From: Bryobacterales bacterium
Lineage (GTDB): Bacteria; Cyanobacteriota; Vampirovibrionia; Obscuribacterales; Obscuribacteraceae
Reading direction: 5' to 3'
Assembly (NCBI GenBank): GCA_903970295.1
Contig: CAJCHQ010000353.1
Location: forward strand, 1-8,390
DNA length: 8,390 nucleotides
Shown: one piece after another, positions 1 through 6,014 of the stretch
Layout of the letters: every line of letters starts with the position of its first letter
How positions within the stretch are numbered: the first letter of the stretch is position 1
The notes under the pieces: model-generated
Told to the model about the DNA's origin: nothing
Database searches by the model: none
Seen by the model: the letters and a program-made list of their open reading frames with translations, nothing else
Program-made: the position numbers and the translations under genes

Positions 1-694
1 CCGAGCCGAAGTTGCCCTGACCGGCTTCCAGCAACTCGGGCGAGAGACCCACGGCATTGCAAATTTGCACAGCCACCACTTTGCCCATGAAACCTGGTGG
101 TGCCACTTGATGTTCTTTGATAGCACGACTGATGCGATTGATCGCATCCACATTCTTTTCGTCGTCCAGATCTAAAAGTTGTGATAACGCCCAGGCGGCT
201 CCCTGAGCACCATGCACATTGTGAATGAGAAAATTAGTGCGATTTTTGATCGAGTCGGAGAAAATCGAGGCGATCATTGCGTCTCGCGTATTTTCTGCCG
301 AGAGATTGAGCAGTATTGCTGCCTCGTACACCTGATTGACTTCAGCCCGCGTGTGCTTCCAATTCATTTCCCACTGGTAACTTTTGGCGCGAGGACCGCT
401 GGAGGCCGTTTTGTCTAATTTGGCGAAATTGCCCCGGACTAGTGCCAGGCATTTCCAAATCAAATCTTTGTGGTCTCTTTCGAGCAGCTTGTCGTTTTCC
501 AGCTTGGAAAAGGCGTCGGTGATCTTTTGATCGGGATCGAGTACAGGAACATCCCGTAAATCTTTTTTCGTTTCGGCGACCAATTGCATCAAATTATCAG
601 GCAGACAAAACGTATCGCGAAAATGAAAATTATCAGTAACTTCTTGCAACCAGAGCTTTCGGTCTTCACCAGATCTTATTGATTCTGGATCCAT
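1..694 (-). CDS. HD-domain-like protein with degenerate HD pair, partial (C-terminus off the left edge)
   Basis: An open frame of 231 codons runs leftward from ATG at 694 to the window edge with no stop. The start has a good ribosome site (GAGG, 7 nt spacer). An in-frame ATG at 727 with an AGGG 7 nt upstream is an alternative that adds 11 residues. No signal peptide or membrane helix is seen, so the protein is probably cytoplasmic. Residues about 1-100 are charged and unrecognised. Residues about 110-200 look like the helical HD phosphohydrolase fold: His114 in 'WKHTRAEV', Asp147 in 'IASIFSDSIK' where the family normally has His-Asp, then His158 and His161 in 'IHNVHGAQGAA', and His195 in 'AIKEHQVAPP'. 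The first His of the HD pair is replaced by Ser146, so catalysis is uncertain; it may bind a ligand or use a variant metal site. The family assignment rests on motif spacing only. It is transcribed divergently from the UbiA-family gene. Confidence 0.72.
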   Translation of the reverse strand, partial: MDPESIRSGEDRKLWLQEVTDNFHFRDTFCLPDNLMQLVAETKKDLRDVPVLDPDQKITDAFSKLENDKLLERDHKDLIWKCLALVRGNFAKLDKTASSGPRAKSYQWEMNWKHTRAEVNQVYEAAILLNLSAENTRDAMIASIFSDSIKNRTNFLIHNVHGAQGAAWALSQLLDLDDEKNVDAINRISRAIKEHQVAPPGFMGKVVAVQICNAVGLSPELLEAGQGNFGS

Positions 695-929
695 CGTCGC
701 TCCTCGTTTCGGCACTCCCTGTTTCATTCTGATTCCCTTTTCATGCCCCTCTCGCGATTAGTCGCTGAGGTCGCTAGCAACGCGCAACAAAGGCGTCGTT
801 GCTTGTTTATGCCACGCCGGAATTACATTTAAGCAAACTTTCGCCTTTGTCGTCGGTGCTACATTAAGGGAGGGCGGCAGGCTCGACCCAGGGCGGCACC
901 CTTTCGCCGCCGAACAAAGGACCGAACTC
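695..929. promoter_or_regulatory. Divergent intergenic region, weak promoter candidates only
   Basis: This gap separates the leftward HD-like gene from the rightward UbiA-family gene, so it should contain both promoters. For the rightward gene the best candidate is an extended -10, TG-C-TACATT at 857-865, without a convincing -35. It would give a start near 872. A 6-bp inverted repeat (TTGCTT at 799-804, AAGCAA at 831-836) lies between the two genes and could be an operator or chance. I saw no convincing promoter for the leftward gene. Confidence 0.3.
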
Positions 930-1889
930 TTGACCAGCACGTCATCTACGAACGAAACCGGGCAAACGAAGCAGGCGTTCAGCCTGGCCGTGCTGGTCCG
1001 GCAATTGCGCCCGAAACAATGGGTGAAAAACCTGATAGTCTTCGCCCCCCTCTTGTTTTCCGGTAAATTCTCGGATAGTGGCGCGCTTCTTGGAGCAACC
1101 CTTTGCGCCCTCTCTTTCTGCAGCATTTCAAGCGGTATTTACGTCGTCAACGACCTCAATGACTTGGAGGCTGATCGTCTGCATCCAAGCAAAAGATTTC
1201 GACCGATCGCCTCTGGTGCAATTTCCACAGGCAGCGCCTGGGTTTTGAGTATGTTCTGCTTCCTAGCCGGGCTGGCACTGGCATTTTACGTGCGGCCGAC
1301 CTTGAGTTTCGTTTGTCTGGCCTACATCGCCTTGAACTTTGCTTATTCCTATTGGCTCAAAAAATTGGTGGTAATCGATATTTTGTGTATCGCTTTCGGT
1401 TTCGTCTTGCGCGCGGTCGCCGGGGCCGTAGCTGTGCATGTGGCAGCTTCTGGCTGGTTTTTGCTGTGCACCACTCTTGGTGCGCTCTTTCTTGGTCTGG
1501 AAAAGCGTCGGCATGAAGTTACTCTCCTGGCTGGGGTTTCTGCCGGTCACCGCTCGGTTCTCAACGAATATACGCTCACCCTGGTCACTCGCTTGGAAAA
1601 TTTGATCGCGCCCAGTTTGCTCACGGCCTACACTTTCTACTCGTTCCAGTCGTTTCATGGACAGTGGATGCTTTTGACCGTGCCCATCGTCCTTTATGGC
1701 ATTATGCGCTACCAATATCTTTCCGACACAGGTGGCGTCACTGGTGCACCGGAAGATATCGTCTGGCGCGATCGCCCGATTCAGCTGACCCTAATCATCT
1801 GGGTGGCAATTTGCGCTCTGGTTGTCTATGGTCATCCGGGCGAATGGTTGCACGATTTGGCTCGCAGCATTGATTCTATTCGCCGGTAA
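930..1889 (+). CDS. UbiA-family prenyltransferase, decaprenyl-phosphate phosphoribosyltransferase-like
   Basis: This is a 319-residue integral membrane protein starting at TTG, with AGG nine bases upstream. It begins with a short hydrophilic tail, then 'LRPKQWVKN', typical of the DPPR-synthase branch of UbiA. The aspartate motif NDLNDLEAD (residues 74-82) matches NDxxDxxxD, which binds the Mg-pyrophosphate substrate, and is followed by 'HPSKRFRPIASG'. 'LGLEKRRHE' (188-196) occupies the second motif position, and 'PEDIVWRDRPIQLT' (274-287) precedes the last helix, as in this branch. About eight or nine hydrophobic helices fit the fold. In mycobacteria, relatives move phosphoribose from PRPP to decaprenyl phosphate, giving the precursor of the arabinose donor of the cell wall. 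Substrate here is inferred. The following glycosyltransferase gene overlaps it, suggesting one transcript. Other UbiA activities (quinone or chlorophyll prenylation) are less likely given the HPxKxxRPIASG signature. Confidence 0.85.
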   Translation: MTSTSSTNETGQTKQAFSLAVLVRQLRPKQWVKNLIVFAPLLFSGKFSDSGALLGATLCALSFCSISSGIYVVNDLNDLEADRLHPSKRFRPIASGAISTGSAWVLSMFCFLAGLALAFYVRPTLSFVCLAYIALNFAYSYWLKKLVVIDILCIAFGFVLRAVAGAVAVHVAASGWFLLCTTLGALFLGLEKRRHEVTLLAGVSAGHRSVLNEYTLTLVTRLENLIAPSLLTAYTFYSFQSFHGQWMLLTVPIVLYGIMRYQYLSDTGGVTGAPEDIVWRDRPIQLTLIIWVAICALVVYGHPGEWLHDLARSIDSIRR

Positions 1890-3570
1890 TTTGCACTTGG
1901 ACGCCCTCGCCCCCAGAGATTCGACAGCCCAAACTGCATGCATTCGCACCTGGAGTCGAAGCGATTGGCACAATCTGGCTCTTCTTCTAGTTCTGGCATC
2001 TCTGGCCTTTCTGCCGGGTCTTTCTGCCTTCGGCATCCTCGATCCAAGCGACGGGCTGTATACCGAAGGCGCACGCGAAATGGTGGAGTCGGGTAATTAC
2101 ATCACGCCTCATTTGAACTACCAGAATTTTTTCGAGAAGCCTATTCTCATTTACTGGTTGATTGCCGGCAGCTTTAAATTATTTGGCATATCGCCTTTTA
2201 GTGCGCGCCTGCCTGTCGCTATAAGCGGCATGCTGGCGCCGCTTGCTATGTATGTCTTCAGTCGGTATTTGTTGAGAAGGCGCGCGGCATTTCTAACGGC
2301 TATGGCATTGCTTACCAGCGGGTTATTTCTGGTCGTCGGTCACATCGCCATCACTGACGTGCCACTGACTACGGTGACAGTAGTGGCGATGATGTCCTTG
2401 CTGCTTTTCCGGCGTGAAAATCGCCCCCGCTGGCTGATTACCTTTTATGCGGCCCTTGGTATTTCGATATTGCTCAAAGGTTTTGTTCTGGTTGGTGAGA
2501 CTGCTTTTTGTTTGATTGTCTACGAATTTGCCAAGAAATTGATCTTGCGCGAACGACTCGAAACTGGCTGGTGGCTTCTGATCAAGCGACTGCAGCCCTG
2601 GTTCGGGTTAGTGCTGGTGGCTTTGATCGCCTTGCCCTGGTATCTGGCTGTAGATCGCGACACTCACGGCCAATTCACCCAGGAGTTCTTCATCAATCAA
2701 CATCTGGGCCGCCTGACTGGCACCGTCAACCACGCCAACAATCCCTGGTGGTTTTACTGGCCGATTCTGGTAGGCGGGCTCTTTCCCTGGTCTTTGCTTT
2801 TGCTTTTGAGCGCACCGCTATTGATGCGGCCATTTCGCGAAAGAAAGCAAATAACCACTGCTAACGATGTCTTCATTTTCAATTCGTGCTGGGCGGTGGT
2901 CGTTCTTTTCCTGTTCAATGCCGTCAAAACGAAGTTGGCAACCTATATCCTGCCTGCGTTTCCACCCTTGTGTCTGATTACCGGACTTTTGTTGGATCGC
3001 TGGATCATCTTCAAAACTCCGGCGCTGCGCAAATTTGCATCGCCACTATATGTAGTATCAGTTCTGGGGTTAGCCGGTTTCTTATTCAAGTTTCAGGGAC
3101 TTTTCAAAAATCTCGACCAGGTTACACTGGCTATCACCTGGTTTGGTTTAGCGTCGTTTCTTGTCACGACCGCGACTTTCGCCTGGAATCTGCGGAAAAA
3201 GCAGGTCAAAACTGCCGTATATCAACTAGCATTCGGCTCTCTTTTGGCCGCTGCATTGCTTGTGCCTTCGGCACTTATGCTCACTTATCAGGCCAGTCAC
3301 GCCGGCTTGTTGGACCTCTTGCAGTTGGCACGTCAAGCCCACGCCAATCTGGCTTTTTACCAGCGAGTCTCGCCGGCAGCCGCTTTCTATATGCGTGAAG
3401 AGGTACCCGTGCTGACATCTGTCGAGGCGGTCGAAAGTTATCGCCGAGCTGGGTCAGCGCCGCACTATGTGCTTTGCAGCGAAGATACAGTCAACCGTTT
3501 CAAGCTCCTCTTCAAGCCCAAGACTCTGGTTACTTTCAGGAACAAACTGTATTTGTTCAGCTTCGATTAG
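1822..3570 (+). CDS. ArnT-type GT-C glycosyltransferase (GT39/GT83 family), membrane
   Basis: This is a polytopic membrane protein of up to 582 residues with about ten or more hydrophobic segments. After the first strong helix (about 50-72) comes an acidic first loop, 'DPSDGLYTEGAREM' (74-87), then 'FFEKPILIYWL' (103-113). This is the ArnT/PMT-like signature, whose loop acids are needed to transfer sugar from a polyprenyl-phosphate donor. Further family landmarks are 'EFFINQHLGRLTG' (288-300), 'WWFYWPILVGGLFPW' (309-323) and 'KTKLATYILPAFP' (369-381). The enzyme would act on the outer face of the cytoplasmic membrane, transferring a lipid-linked sugar to lipid, protein or glycan; the acceptor is unknown. 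The start is uncertain: TTG 1822 and ATG 1828 lie inside the previous gene and lack a clear ribosome site, while TTG 1891 directly follows that gene's stop and would give 559 residues, closer to the family's usual N-terminus. Its position beside a DPPR-synthase-like gene suggests a pentose or related lipid-sugar donor. Confidence 0.85.
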   Translation: MSMVIRANGCTIWLAALILFAGNLHLDALAPRDSTAQTACIRTWSRSDWHNLALLLVLASLAFLPGLSAFGILDPSDGLYTEGAREMVESGNYITPHLNYQNFFEKPILIYWLIAGSFKLFGISPFSARLPVAISGMLAPLAMYVFSRYLLRRRAAFLTAMALLTSGLFLVVGHIAITDVPLTTVTVVAMMSLLLFRRENRPRWLITFYAALGISILLKGFVLVGETAFCLIVYEFAKKLILRERLETGWWLLIKRLQPWFGLVLVALIALPWYLAVDRDTHGQFTQEFFINQHLGRLTGTVNHANNPWWFYWPILVGGLFPWSLLLLLSAPLLMRPFRERKQITTANDVFIFNSCWAVVVLFLFNAVKTKLATYILPAFPPLCLITGLLLDRWIIFKTPALRKFASPLYVVSVLGLAGFLFKFQGLFKNLDQVTLAITWFGLASFLVTTATFAWNLRKKQVKTAVYQLAFGSLLAAALLVPSALMLTYQASHAGLLDLLQLARQAHANLAFYQRVSPAAAFYMREEVPVLTSVEAVESYRRAGSAPHYVLCSEDTVNRFKLLFKPKTLVTFRNKLYLFSFD

Positions 3571-3658
3571 CCGGCGGTCGCGTCACCTCAGGGGTGGAGG
3601 TAAATTGGCTCAAGGACGAAAAGTGCCAGGAGGATAAGCTCGGCAAAAAAGTGTGATT

Positions 3659-3693
3659 GTTTACGTTCGGCTCGGGAGAACGGACGAGTAAAC
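3659..3693. repeat. Nested inverted repeat, possible operator or RNA hairpin
   Basis: GTTTAC (3659-3664) and GTAAAC (3688-3693) form perfect 6-bp arms. Inside them, GTTC (3665-3668) and GAAC (3678-3681) continue the stem, leaving a 6-nt bulge on the 3' side. It sits just upstream of TACTATAGT (3697-3705), a weak -10-like sequence, so an operator near a promoter for the TPR gene is possible. No T-run follows, so it is not an intrinsic terminator. Confidence 0.4.
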
Positions 3694-3802
3694 TTGTACT
3701 ATAGTGTTTGGCCCCATCTCCAGCCTGGATTCCAAGCAGCTTTGCACTTGTTTTCGCAGTGAAATGCAAATGCCAGGGTCGCCGGTGACTAAAGTCTTGA
3801 AA

Positions 3803-3865
3803 ATGGGAATGAAGCGGCGTTTTTGGGTATGTCTAAATTGCTCTCTCTTGGTGTTGGCCTCTTAA
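3803..3865 (+). CDS. Possible 20-residue leader micro-ORF upstream of the TPR gene
   Basis: ATG at 3803 opens 20 codons ending in TAA at 3863-3865, with GAG and then the ATG of the TPR gene directly after, in the same frame. The predicted peptide has a basic start (Lys4, Arg5, Arg6) and then a hydrophobic stretch with two cysteines, like a small signal or leader peptide. Its own ribosome site is weak (AAAG about 8 nt upstream). The TPR gene also lacks a clear site, so termination-reinitiation coupling is possible. It may equally be chance, or a signal sequence split by a stop codon. Low confidence. Confidence 0.25.
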   Translation: MGMKRRFWVCLNCSLLVLAS

Positions 3866-3868
3866 GAG

Positions 3869-5722
3869 ATGCCTAGAAGTTACTCGGAAGAAGAAATTCG
3901 CGAAATTGTCAGTGCTGTCGAATCAGCCGATAAGGCTTTTCGGGCAGGCGATTATGCTATTGCCGAGCAAATCTATTCGCAGGCAATGCCCATCCTCGAA
4001 CAGGCGTTGGGTCCCGAAGATCCAGACACGATCACGTGCTTGCAAAATCTGGCAGACTGCGCCCTCGGCATGGCCAGATACGATACCGCAGTCGCTCACT
4101 ACGAGAAGCTAGTCGCTGTCGGCGAAAAAATTCTCGGCAAGAAGCATCGCGATTTGGTCCCTTACGTTCTCAAATTAGGCAAGGCCTATGAGCTTGCCGG
4201 GCGCCGTGAAGAAGCAGACAAAACTTTTAAAAGTGCTGCAAAAATCACGCAGAATTCAGTCGAGGCCATGCGTGAAACTGCCGATGGTGCAGTTGAGCAT
4301 TTGCACCTCAATCAGCCGCAGGCTCTCGATCCGCGTTCACAGAGAGAACAACTGTTGGAGTTGCAGCGCAGCACACAACAGCAGCAGCAGCTGAAATTAG
4401 CACCGCACGTTCACGCTCCGTATCTCGATGATGATGATGACGGAGATGGTCTGGCGGAAGAGGAAGATCAAAGCGCTTCTCAGAAACTGCGTCGAGCTTC
4501 GGCCCGCATGAGCACGGCTGAATTGAGGCGAGTCGTCGAAGCCCAGCCGATGCCCGAGCAGTCAGACGACTTTATCAGTCTCTTGAAAGCAAAAGCACCG
4601 ATGTACGCACCTCTGGTTGGCATCGTTCTCGTGTTTGGCCTGGTTGTCTTCGTTTTCTTGATGATGCCGTCCAGTGCTCCGCCGCCGCCCGCTGCCGAAG
4701 AGCAGGCGAAGAAAGTCGCGGCACAAGTGCCGGCCGCACCGGCAGAGAAAGTCACTAATTACTCTACTCCCGGCGAGCAAGTATTGCTCAATATTGAAGG
4801 TGACGATGTGGCCGTGAGAATCGGCAAAGGGTCGGCAAAGTGTCCGATTATCCACATCGGAGACCGATGGACTGACGTTTTTACCATTCTTTTTGGCTCG
4901 ATGATGTACAAGGAAATTTGGTTTCAGGAAATTCCGGAAGGACTTCAGCAGGAAAACGGCCCGATCCTATACTCCAGCACTGCACCCGAGATGCTGGTAG
5001 CCAAAAAAATTGAGCAGTGCAAGCAGAAAGCGCAAAACTGGTATATGGCTTCCCAAGCCTATCCCGTACATGATACCGAGATGCTCGAAGTTAGCTATGT
5101 CAATCCCGCCTCAAAAGTGCAGATGTCACCCTCCGTCCAACTCTACGAAACCGATGAATCATCAGCTCGAAAGATTCTCGATGGGGTAAAATTCAATGGC
5201 ATCAGTAGTGTAAGTGCCAATGATTCGATTGAAGAAGCCTTTCACAAAGTGTCGTCCGGTCTCTGGCATGACGAAATCTCGCCCTTGCCCTTTGCCATTC
5301 ATTGCTTGAGTGTTACGCGCACAGGTACAGGAACGGTTCGCGAATTCTTCGTGCACGGCTTCGACCGTAATCGTAAATTGATATGCGGCGCCAAAGCCGA
5401 CAGCGTTTTTATGGTGGCGTTGAAGGATGGCGCCGACATCAAGAACGACCCGCCGGAGCCTCTTCTCGACAAGCCACCCGTGCGTCCACTACGAGTGGTT
5501 ATTGCCAAAGTACCAGACAAAGCCGACATCCGCATCATGCATTTCATATGGCCTTTGATATTCTTTCTCCTGGCGATTTTATCGGTTGTCACAGCCGGTT
5601 TTGAAAAGACAACGGAAGGCGGCAGTCAGATCGGTGCTGTGGCCAGAAGCACTGCCGCTACTTTGGTCTGGGTCTTTGTCGGGTTAGCCTTCATCTGGAT
5701 GCTGAGTTTTGTCGTGCCATGA
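3869..5722 (+). CDS. TPR-domain membrane protein of unknown function
   Basis: This is a 617-residue protein. Residues about 10-128 hold tetratricopeptide repeats of kinesin-light-chain style: 'ADKAFRAGDYAIAEQIYSQAM', then 'HYEKLVAVGEKILGKKH' and 'LGKAYELAGRREEADKTF'. A linker follows with a Gln run (170-174), an acidic cluster (five Asp at 187-191, then Glu 197-199) and a basic helix. A membrane helix spans about 246-265, followed by a Pro/Ala-rich stretch (269-293). Residues about 297-550 form a predicted globular domain I do not recognise. Two more helices (about 557-577 and 594-615) end the chain. With positive residues around 238-242, the TPR part is likely cytoplasmic and the middle domain outside. 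The start is fixed by an in-frame stop three bases upstream; no strong ribosome site is seen. It has no link by sequence to the trp genes downstream, which have their own promoter. A role as a scaffold or sensor across the membrane is only a guess. Confidence 0.85.
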   Translation: MPRSYSEEEIREIVSAVESADKAFRAGDYAIAEQIYSQAMPILEQALGPEDPDTITCLQNLADCALGMARYDTAVAHYEKLVAVGEKILGKKHRDLVPYVLKLGKAYELAGRREEADKTFKSAAKITQNSVEAMRETADGAVEHLHLNQPQALDPRSQREQLLELQRSTQQQQQLKLAPHVHAPYLDDDDDGDGLAEEEDQSASQKLRRASARMSTAELRRVVEAQPMPEQSDDFISLLKAKAPMYAPLVGIVLVFGLVVFVFLMMPSSAPPPPAAEEQAKKVAAQVPAAPAEKVTNYSTPGEQVLLNIEGDDVAVRIGKGSAKCPIIHIGDRWTDVFTILFGSMMYKEIWFQEIPEGLQQENGPILYSSTAPEMLVAKKIEQCKQKAQNWYMASQAYPVHDTEMLEVSYVNPASKVQMSPSVQLYETDESSARKILDGVKFNGISSVSANDSIEEAFHKVSSGLWHDEISPLPFAIHCLSVTRTGTGTVREFFVHGFDRNRKLICGAKADSVFMVALKDGADIKNDPPEPLLDKPPVRPLRVVIAKVPDKADIRIMHFIWPLIFFLLAILSVVTAGFEKTTEGGSQIGAVARSTAATLVWVFVGLAFIWMLSFVVP

Positions 5723-5772
5723 GGCAAGCGCATGACGGCGGGCACGAGAGGGCATTGCTCTGCTCACACTTT

Positions 5773-5790
5773 TTTACAAGCGCTTGCAAA
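5773..5790. promoter_or_regulatory. Palindrome over the trp -35, candidate operator
   Basis: The core CAAGCGCTTG (5777-5786) is a perfect 10-base palindrome, extended by TTT and AAA on the outside with one mismatched pair, giving an 18-base dyad. The central CG with flanking AAG/CTT resembles operators of LacI/GalR-type regulators. It overlaps the proposed -35 of the trp promoter, so a bound protein would block initiation. The regulator is unknown; the resemblance is by eye. Confidence 0.45.
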
Positions 5791-5811
5791 TGTCTGGACG
5801 CGTGTTAGGAT
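5784..5811 (+). promoter_or_regulatory. Promoter of the trp leader/trpEGD operon
   Basis: TTGCAA (5784-5789) serves as -35 and TAGGAT (5806-5811) as -10, separated by 16 nt, with TG at 5803-5804 giving an extended -10. The predicted start near 5818 puts the leader-peptide ribosome site (AAGGA, 5824-5828) almost at the RNA 5' end, as in compact attenuator leaders. Confidence 0.6.
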
Positions 5812-5835
5812 CGGGAAATCGGAAAGGATACTGCC

Positions 5836-5925
5836 TTGTTGAACGTCGACACATTGCCAAACGCATTTTCCTGGTGGCGCCAGTGGCTCTATCCGGGTCA
5901 GCGTTTGCCTGGTTGGTGTTTCTAA
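5836..5925 (+). CDS. trpL: trp operon leader peptide (29 codons, four Trp)
   Basis: A short frame starts at TTG 5836, seven bases after AGGA, and ends at TAA 5923-5925. A second TTG at 5839 is an alternative start. An in-frame TAG at 5806-5808 rules out a longer peptide. Its codons include adjacent Trp13-Trp14 (TGG TGG at 5872-5877), Trp17 (5884-5886) and Trp27 (5914-5916). Four Trp in 29 residues, just before a terminator and trpE, is the hallmark of a regulatory leader peptide whose translation rate senses charged tRNA-Trp. The peptide itself probably has no other function. Stalling at the first Trp codons would leave the downstream antiterminator segments free, while a ribosome reaching the stop would cover them. 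The fourth Trp, near the end, lies too far downstream to fit that role well. Confidence 0.88.
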   Translation: MLNVDTLPNAFSWWRQWLYPGQRLPGWCF

Positions 5926-5971
5926 AGTTGTCAGAGCACTAACTATCGAGGTCGCCGCAGTTTAACCCGGA
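5892..5971 (+). promoter_or_regulatory. Predicted antiterminator pairing in the trp leader RNA
   Basis: TCCGGGT (5892-5898) is the exact complement of ACCCGGA (5965-5971), which lies in the upper stem and loop of the terminator. A second segment, CCTGGTT (5908-5914), can pair with AACCCGG (5964-5970) with one mismatch. Both segments lie 15-40 nt beyond the adjacent Trp codons and inside the leader ORF, so they would be open when a ribosome stalls early and masked when it reaches the stop codon. The outer arm of the terminator is not covered by the perfect 7-bp pairing, so how completely it blocks termination is unclear. Confidence 0.55.
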
Positions 5972-5990
5972 TCGGTTACTGCGGTTTTTT
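5955..5990 (+). terminator. trp attenuator: intrinsic terminator before trpE
   Basis: CCGCAGT (5955-5961) pairs perfectly with ACTGCGG (5978-5984). After a 2-nt bulge the stem continues with AACC (5964-5967) and GGTT (5974-5977), closing a 6-nt loop. Six T follow immediately at 5985-5990. It lies 24 nt before the trpE start and after the Trp-rich leader, so it is a regulated terminator and not the end of the TPR transcript. Confidence 0.9.
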
Positions 5991-6014
5991 GTTGTCTATC
6001 CGAGGATTATTTCA

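Larger units (their letters stand above)
3571..3868. other. Intergenic region between glycosyltransferase and TPR-protein genes
   Basis: This gap of nearly 300 bases has no convincing conserved gene. It contains a short 5-bp stem (ACCTC/GAGGT near 3588-3602) without a T-run, the nested inverted repeat at 3659-3693, a weak -10-like TACTAT at 3697-3702 with no matching -35, and the micro-ORF at 3803-3865. No intrinsic terminator for the glycosyltransferase gene is evident. Confidence 0.5.

Noticed and set aside
758..1126. Minus-strand open frame of 122 codons crossing the UbiA gene start
   Set aside because: It overlaps a well-supported gene, has Cys/Arg-rich shadow-like composition and shows no recognisable domain.
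3474..3769. Short open frames on both strands around the end of the glycosyltransferase gene
   Set aside because: They lack ribosome sites and any recognisable motif, and partly overlap the real gene; composition looks random.
4480..4855. Antisense open frames inside the TPR gene
   Set aside because: The Ala/Gly-rich sequence is the mirror of the Pro/Ala-rich linker and membrane helix of the real protein.
5746..5775. Possible terminator after the TPR gene (AGAG/CTCT stem, then six T)
   Set aside because: The stem is only 4 bp and ends 8 nt before the T-run, so it is too weak to call.
5784..5990. T-box or tryptophan riboswitch-like control of trpE
   Set aside because: The leader is too short for a T-box and shows no T-box consensus; the Trp-rich ORF with overlapping alternative pairings explains the region better.
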